From Candidatus Thorarchaeota archaeon MP11T_1 (GTDB taxonomy: Archaea > Asgardarchaeota > Thorarchaeia > Thorarchaeales > Thorarchaeaceae), in NCBI GenBank assembly GCA_002825515.1, contig PJET01000156.1, forward strand, positions 1 to 10,951: a stretch of 10,951 nt of DNA, read 5' to 3'. Of the stretch, positions 7,005-10,951 are shown in pieces (positions within the stretch are counted from its first letter, which is position 1; each line of letters opens with the position of its first letter). Below the pieces are notes generated by a model. It saw nothing but the letters and a program-made list of their open reading frames with translations. It was not told where the DNA came from and did not search any database. The translations under genes were made by a program, and so were the position numbers.

Positions 7005-7571
7005 GTGATATCTGTGAGTAATACAGATGAAGATGATAGGTATCCGGATGAGCTCTTGGTCGATAGCATGGAAGAGTTTGACCGGACAAGTGATTTCCGT
7101 GAAGGCATACATATGTTGCTTTCACATCATCCCCCCTCCCTGTACGGACACTGCCTTCGTGTTTCCCTCTTAGGACGCTCAGTCTATCTATGTGGTCGCT
7201 GTAGCGGGATTTATGGTGGACTTGTGGGCGGCCTAATCATTCTCTTCATCTTTCAAATTCAACTTAACCCTGAATGGTTTTGGTTCTTTGTTGCTGTAGC
7301 ACTGGGTTTCACAACTGTAATTGACTGGATGAGTCAGAGACTTACTCCTAGGAAAACGACGAACTTTGTGAGAGCTTCAACTGGCTTTATGAGTGGATTG
7401 GCACTTGCGATAATTTTCTATCTTGCCAACTTGGCGTATATGCTAGTGGCACTTGCGGTAATGAGCTCTTCAATTGGTCTAGTAGGACTGATTGAAAATA
7501 GACGTCGAACTGCCCGTTATAGAGAACTACAAGCTGAGTTAGAGGCAATTCCGGAACCTGTAACATCTTAG
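7005..7571 (+). CDS. DUF2085 family membrane protein
   Basis: A 188-residue membrane protein recognised by the DUF2085 signature: His49-Cys50 followed by Y-x-CGRCSGIYGG with Cys63 and Cys66. These four residues could form a metal-binding site next to the first membrane helix. About three to four hydrophobic segments lie at roughly 68-85, 91-108, 127-143 and 145-163. The first 35 residues are acidic (DEDD, DE, EE) and the last 25 are charged, both probably cytoplasmic. The start is a GTG; a second GTG lies nine bases later (7014), and a TATA-like box 27 bases upstream favours the first as a leaderless start. The N-terminal acidic extension makes it longer than many DUF2085 proteins. The function of the family is unknown. 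It is divergent from the AOR operon and shares its control region, but a functional link is only possible, not shown. Confidence 0.8.
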   Translation: MISVSNTDEDDRYPDELLVDSMEEFDRTSDFREGIHMLLSHHPPSLYGHCLRVSLLGRSVYLCGRCSGIYGGLVGGLIILFIFQIQLNPEWFWFFVAVALGFTTVIDWMSQRLTPRKTTNFVRASTGFMSGLALAIIFYLANLAYMLVALAVMSSSIGLVGLIENRRRTARYRELQAELEAIPEPVTS

Positions 7572-7599
7572 CAGTACATATTTCATTCATGCCAAAGGG

Positions 7600-7606
7600 T
7601 TTTATT
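7600..7606 (+). promoter_or_regulatory. Candidate BRE/TATA promoter of the aminotransferase gene
   Basis: TTTTATT preceded by CAAAGGG looks like an archaeal TATA box with a purine-rich BRE. Usual spacing gives a transcript start near 7629 and a leader of about 10 bases before the ATG at 7639. It lies in the 67-base gap after the DUF2085 gene. Confidence 0.4.
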
Positions 7607-7638
7607 CTGGATAGAATTTCATCCACAAGTGGGTTGAC

Positions 7639-8775
7639 ATGATCCCTTTCGCTAAGCCATTTATAGGTCAAGAAGAAATTGAAGCTGTGAAACGGGTTCT
7701 CGAATCCGGTATGTTGGCCGAAGGCAAAGTGTCTCGAGAGCTGGAGAAGCTATTTGCAGATTACACCGGTACCAAGTATGCTACGGTGACAAACAATGGA
7801 ACTACTGCTCTCAGTACTGCTCTTGAAGCAATGGACATTCAACCTGGCGATGAAGTCATCACCTCTCCCTTCACATTTATTGCTTCTGCGAATTCGATTT
7901 CAATGATAGGAGCAATTCCAGTTTTTGTCGATGTAAAACCTGATTCATACAATATTGACCCTGACCTTATTGAAGATGCGATCACAGACAAGACAAGAGC
8001 AATTATGCCTGTACATATCTTCGGAATGCCTGCAAATATGAAGCATGTGATGGAGGTTGCAGACTCTCATGATTTGCTAGTCATAGAAGATGCCTGTCAA
8101 TCCCATGGAGCAGAAGTAGAAGGAAAGAAAGTAGGATCTATAGGGCATGTTTCTGCATTCTCATTCTATGCTACAAAAAACATGATGACCGGGGAGGGAG
8201 GGATGATAACAACAGATAACGAAGAACTCTATGATGAGATTTTAATGGTAAAGAATCATGGTCGTGGTAAACAAGGCGGATATAGCCATTTTAGAATCGG
8301 GTATAATAATCGGATGATGGATCTCGTCGCTGCAATAGGAATCGAACAACTCAAGCGGCTACCCGAAGCAGTCAGACAGAGGAGAAAAAACGCTCAAGAA
8401 TTCAATGACTTTTTCTCAGAGTATAATTCAATTAAACCACAGGTTGAAGACACAGGTCTCAAATCATCATATCATCTTTATGCACCTCGACTCTACTCTG
8501 ACAAAATGACCAGAGATGAAATTGTAACTGCTTTGAGAGAGGAAGGTATTGGATCAAGAGCAGTATATGCACTGCCATGCCACAAGCAAGATACCTATCT
8601 TAATATCAAAAAATGGCGATGGGCGAAGTTTGTTAACTATCCTGACTATTCGGATATTAGTCTACCAATTTCTGAAGAGATCGGACGTGTACATTTCGAT
8701 ATTCCAATTCATCCACGCCTATCTAATGAGGATAAGCGAAAAATCAAGAACGCATTCGCTAAGATTTTAGACTAA
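7639..8775 (+). CDS. DegT/DnrJ/EryC1/StrS family PLP-dependent aminotransferase
   Basis: A 378-residue, full-length fold-type I aminotransferase of the family that transfers an amino group, usually from glutamate, to keto-sugars attached to nucleotides. The cofactor lysine is Lys180 in SFYATKNMMTGEGG. The PLP-pyridine aspartate is Asp151 in EDACQSHGA. The N-terminal TNNGTTAL segment binds the cofactor phosphate. The C-terminal IPIHPRLSNED is the usual family ending. It is soluble and cytoplasmic. The ATG at 7639 gives the standard IPFAKPFIGQEE beginning and has only a weak GTGGG before it. No sugar-nucleotide or glycosyltransferase genes lie in the window, so the sugar (for surface glycan or S-layer modification) cannot be identified. 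It probably has its own promoter. The stop is two bases from that of the convergent HAD gene. Confidence 0.92.
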   Translation: MIPFAKPFIGQEEIEAVKRVLESGMLAEGKVSRELEKLFADYTGTKYATVTNNGTTALSTALEAMDIQPGDEVITSPFTFIASANSISMIGAIPVFVDVKPDSYNIDPDLIEDAITDKTRAIMPVHIFGMPANMKHVMEVADSHDLLVIEDACQSHGAEVEGKKVGSIGHVSAFSFYATKNMMTGEGGMITTDNEELYDEILMVKNHGRGKQGGYSHFRIGYNNRMMDLVAAIGIEQLKRLPEAVRQRRKNAQEFNDFFSEYNSIKPQVEDTGLKSSYHLYAPRLYSDKMTRDEIVTALREEGIGSRAVYALPCHKQDTYLNIKKWRWAKFVNYPDYSDISLPISEEIGRVHFDIPIHPRLSNEDKRKIKNAFAKILD

Positions 8776-8777
8776 GT

Positions 8778-9422
8778 CTACTTGAAGTGATTAAGTATCG
8801 AACGCAAGTCATTGGATTTCACCGTCACCGATGCCGTATCACTTACAATTTTGTCAACCGGGTTGAAAGCAATACTGAATGCTGAAACATTGAATAATTC
8901 GATATCATTCAGCCCATTTCCCACGCTTGCAATGTTGTTCTGGGCATATCCACATTCTTCTACATATTTCAAAATGGTTTCTGCTTTCTCAGGACCACCC
9001 ATAATATATTTCACAGTACCATCATGCGCTCCATTAATTGAGCCAAGAATGTTGGAATATGCAAAATCGAGATTCAGTCTATCCATAAATGGCTTCATAA
9101 AGAACTGGCTAACCCCACTGGAAATGCATCCTACCTCATAGTCCCAACCCTTCAAGGCCTCAACTGTATCAACTGCTCCTGACATTAATGGTAAAGAATC
9201 AACGAGACCCTTGTACGACTCATCAATTGTTATCCCTTTCCAAATCTTTGAGCCTTCAATTACAGACTCTCTAAGATTCATGTTTTCTTCAACCATTCTT
9301 TGAAAAAGCGTCACGTATTGTTCTGCTAATCCAACTTTTTGTGCAACAACGAAAGCTGCACTTGGACCATCAAAAAGTACTCCATCCAAGTCCAGTGTGA
9401 TTACCTTGATGTCTGAGGTCAT
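8778..9422 (-). CDS. HAD superfamily phosphatase-like protein (SerB-like)
   Basis: A 214-residue soluble HAD protein closest in layout to phosphoserine phosphatases. Motif I is DLDGV with nucleophile Asp11 and Asp13. Motif II is the Ser102-Gly of CISSGVS. The motif III lysine is Lys146 in GPEKAE. Motif IV is VGNGLND. In SerB-type enzymes motif IV reads GDGxND, and the first Asp binds Mg2+; here it is Asn169, while Asp173 is kept. Activity may be weaker or altered. The helical cap (about residues 20-75) is of the small C1 type. I start at the ATG at 9422; the in-frame TTG at 9434 adds only four residues, although it has an AAGG six bases upstream. The gene is convergent with the aminotransferase and divergent from the peptidase homologue, so neighbours give no clue to substrate. 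True SerB function is doubtful. Confidence 0.85.
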   Translation of the reverse strand: MTSDIKVITLDLDGVLFDGPSAAFVVAQKVGLAEQYVTLFQRMVEENMNLRESVIEGSKIWKGITIDESYKGLVDSLPLMSGAVDTVEALKGWDYEVGCISSGVSQFFMKPFMDRLNLDFAYSNILGSINGAHDGTVKYIMGGPEKAETILKYVEECGYAQNNIASVGNGLNDIELFNVSAFSIAFNPVDKIVSDTASVTVKSNDLRSILNHFK

Positions 9423-9474
9423 GTTAATAACCAATTCTTGCCTTGTTACCAGTGCACGGCTAGACTAGCAAGAG

Positions 9475-9482
9475 TAATTATC
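9475..9482 (+). promoter_or_regulatory. Candidate TATA box of the peptidase-like gene
   Basis: TAATTATC lies in the 84-base gap between divergent genes, centred about 28 bases before the ATG at 9507, which would give a very short or absent leader. An AGGA at 9493-9496 offers an alternative Shine-Dalgarno start mode. The box is weak. Confidence 0.25.
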
Positions 9483-9506
9483 ACTTTTGATTAGGACTCG
9501 GTTGTC

Positions 9507-10658
9507 ATGAACATTATTAGAAAAGGTGGCATCGGTACAGTCAATGAAATTAAGAAGAAATTCAGAAGAACCAGATCTGAAGACGAGCTTATTTTCGATG
9601 TCGGTCGGATGAACAGAAACCTTCTCAAAAAAATGCTAGTGGTCTGTGGTAGGGTTGGCGATAAGAAAGCTGATCAATACCAAAGAAAAGCCAAAGATCT
9701 TGAATCCGACTTCATTATCGAAAAGGGTAGATCTTGGGTACTTACACATAAGACCGTCCAAGAGAACTATGATCAAAATTACCATAAAGGTGTGCTTCTA
9801 ATAGGGACAAATAAGGAACTTCCTGCAACACAAATCTCATACGACGGTGTATATGCCTTTACTGATTGGTTCATTCAAGATCTGGATGGAGATGGCATTC
9901 CTGATTTTCCGTTTGGTCGCATCTTTGGATCTCCTGAAACAGTGATGTATCATATGGACCCCTTCATCATTGACAGTGACATTGCTGTTGTTTTTGATAG
10001 TAAACCTAATAGATCTAATAGACATGTTATTGCACTTGCAGAATTGGGTTTCGATGTTGAAGTTCTAAATCGATATTCCAAAGATGATGAAAAACTTCTC
10101 TCAGCAAGTGAGTTCATTCTTCAGTTTTCAGATGGCGTATTCACCTCACGTATTCATGGTACTCCGGACAAATGGGCGACACATAACTCAGTAATCCTAA
10201 GCCATGATCAAGCGTCGAAGATTAAATTCGAAGGGTATCCAGTTGTGTATTCAGAAGCTTGTAGCACTGCGCAAGAAGGTCCTCTATTGAAGGCATTCTT
10301 GAACTCAGGAGCTTCCTATATTGGCGCAACTCTCGACACCATGAATAACATGAAGCCCTTTGATGATTGGCGTACCTGTGCGTATTGTGATGGCTGGAAG
10401 TTTGGATTCCTCGATCTTCTAGATTCCTATGAACTGATAGGTGAAGTGAAGCTCGCAGTTGACAAGACCCTTACCGAGAATCTTGAACCGAAGGTGTTTG
10501 AGGAACTAGAGAAAGTAAGGAATGGGGAAACAACAACTCTCACAATCGATAATGCTGTTTCCACTGTTGAATGGATTCTGTTCGGCAATCCACTCCGTAG
10601 AACCACAGTAGGTCAAAATGCGAATTTCACACCTGGAAAATTAATTGTTGATACCTGA
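9507..10658 (+). CDS. Gingipain/caspase-like (clan CD) cysteine peptidase homologue
   Basis: A 383-residue protein resembling the catalytic part of C25 (gingipain-type) peptidases. A hydrophobic strand GVLLIGTNKELP (about 94-105) is followed by DLDGDGIPD (125-133), a DxDxDG calcium-binding pattern, then the FGRI of a typical C25 segment. The presumed dyad is His217 in IHGTPDKW and Cys252 in SEACSTA, 35 residues apart, close to the spacing in gingipain R. No signal peptide, prodomain or membrane helix is evident; the N-terminus is basic (KKKFRRTR), so it may act inside the cell, unlike secreted gingipains. The first 90 residues and the last 80 or so are not recognised. The start is an ATG with AGGA 10 bases upstream. 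Neighbouring genes are oppositely oriented, so no partner is indicated. The family call rests on motifs, and activity is inferred. Confidence 0.7.
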   Translation: MNIIRKGGIGTVNEIKKKFRRTRSEDELIFDVGRMNRNLLKKMLVVCGRVGDKKADQYQRKAKDLESDFIIEKGRSWVLTHKTVQENYDQNYHKGVLLIGTNKELPATQISYDGVYAFTDWFIQDLDGDGIPDFPFGRIFGSPETVMYHMDPFIIDSDIAVVFDSKPNRSNRHVIALAELGFDVEVLNRYSKDDEKLLSASEFILQFSDGVFTSRIHGTPDKWATHNSVILSHDQASKIKFEGYPVVYSEACSTAQEGPLLKAFLNSGASYIGATLDTMNNMKPFDDWRTCAYCDGWKFGFLDLLDSYELIGEVKLAVDKTLTENLEPKVFEELEKVRNGETTTLTIDNAVSTVEWILFGNPLRRTTVGQNANFTPGKLIVDT

Positions 10659-10659
10659 A

Positions 10660-10951
10660 TTAGCTCTTGACTTTCACAGAGATTATTGATCCAATTATTC
10701 CGCCTGCTGTTCCTATTATCCCCATAATGAGTATAGCTATGGTAATGTCAAGAGGAGTATTACTGAAACCTAGAAACCACTCAGATATCATAAAGATAAT
10801 AAAATAGCTAATTATAGTTCCTGAAAAACTAACAGATATTCCATTTTTAATTTTAGCCAACAAAAAACCAACAATAACTCCTGTGACCAAAGGCGCTAAG
10901 AAATTCAGTATAAAGAAAAGTCCCAAATTCAAGAGAATGGTGACAAGTATC
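10660..10951 (-). CDS. Small multi-spanning membrane protein, 5' end outside window
   Basis: A strongly hydrophobic protein of which at least 97 residues lie in the window, with about three membrane segments: the edge to LLAK, SFSGTIISYFIIF, and the glycine-rich IAILIMGIIGTAGGIIGSII. It ends in a short basic tail (VKVKS). The only in-frame start-like codon here is a TTG at 10932, with no ribosome binding site, while the frame continues open and hydrophobic (ILVTIL) to the edge. I therefore treat it as 5'-partial. The glycine-rich last helix recalls small archaeal DUF5518-type membrane proteins, but the match is weak. Function unknown. Its stop lies one base from the stop of the convergent peptidase-like gene. 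Confidence 0.6.
   Translation of the reverse strand, partial: ILVTILLNLGLFFILNFLAPLVTGVIVGFLLAKIKNGISVSFSGTIISYFIIFMISEWFLGFSNTPLDITIAILIMGIIGTAGGIIGSIISVKVKS

Noticed and set aside
6925..7125. Minus-strand 66-codon frame in the divergent promoter region
   Set aside because: It overlaps the DUF2085 start, has no ribosome binding site and looks like non-coding translation.
8549..9141. Plus-strand frames of 73 and 109 codons near the aminotransferase and HAD genes
   Set aside because: The first is an out-of-frame shadow of the aminotransferase; the second is antisense to the HAD motifs.
7639..9422. Aminotransferase and HAD protein as one biosynthetic operon
   Set aside because: They are convergent, so they cannot share a transcript, and no sugar-nucleotide genes are present.
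1..10951. CRISPR array, tRNA, rRNA, transposase, integrase or toxin-antitoxin pair
   Set aside because: No regularly spaced repeats, no cloverleaf-like sequence and no such protein family were seen on either strand.

Overview
The window looks like archaeal chromosome of moderate to low G+C (roughly 40% by eye, not computed). The evidence is a tungsten-type aldehyde:ferredoxin oxidoreductase with its own polyferredoxin, a luciferase-like oxidoreductase of the F420-dependent type, TATA-like boxes about 26-27 bases ahead of probable transcript starts, candidate leaderless genes, and GTG starts. An anaerobic archaeon, possibly Asgard (Thorarchaeia-like), is the best guess. No marker gene in the window settles the taxon.

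Layout. Positions 39-1980 (+) hold a DUF917 protein followed by an Asp/Glu/hydantoin racemase family protein. This pair suggests handling of hydantoin-like or related cyclic amide compounds. Positions 6726-1982 (-) hold a compact four-gene operon in the order polyferredoxin, aldehyde:ferredoxin oxidoreductase (AOR), F420-type flavin-dependent oxidoreductase, MFS transporter. It meets the racemase tail to tail with one base between them. A 278-base AT-rich region (6727-7004) with repeated TATA-like and operator-like elements separates this operon from a divergent DUF2085 membrane protein (7005-7571, +). Next come a DegT/DnrJ/EryC1 PLP aminotransferase (7639-8775, +), a convergent HAD phosphatase-like protein (9422-8778, -), a divergent gingipain/caspase-like cysteine peptidase homologue with no visible signal peptide (9507-10658, +), and the 3' part of a small hydrophobic membrane protein (10951-10660, -) that runs off the window.

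How the genes may work together. The minus-strand operon reads as a redox module: the MFS protein moves a substrate or product, AOR oxidises an aldehyde (or reduces an acid) at a tungstopterin site, the polyferredoxin carries the electrons, and the F420-type enzyme performs another step or links the ferredoxin and F420 pools. The substrate cannot be read from the sequence. The right half looks like single, unrelated housekeeping or accessory genes.

Points that stand out: a Cys-to-Gln change in the third cluster motif of the polyferredoxin, a GC-rich hairpin between AOR and the F420-type gene, an Asp-to-Asn change at the metal-binding motif of the HAD protein, the cysteine peptidase homologue, and three convergent gene pairs with only 1-2 bases between stop codons. 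No tRNA, rRNA, CRISPR array, transposase or integrase was seen.
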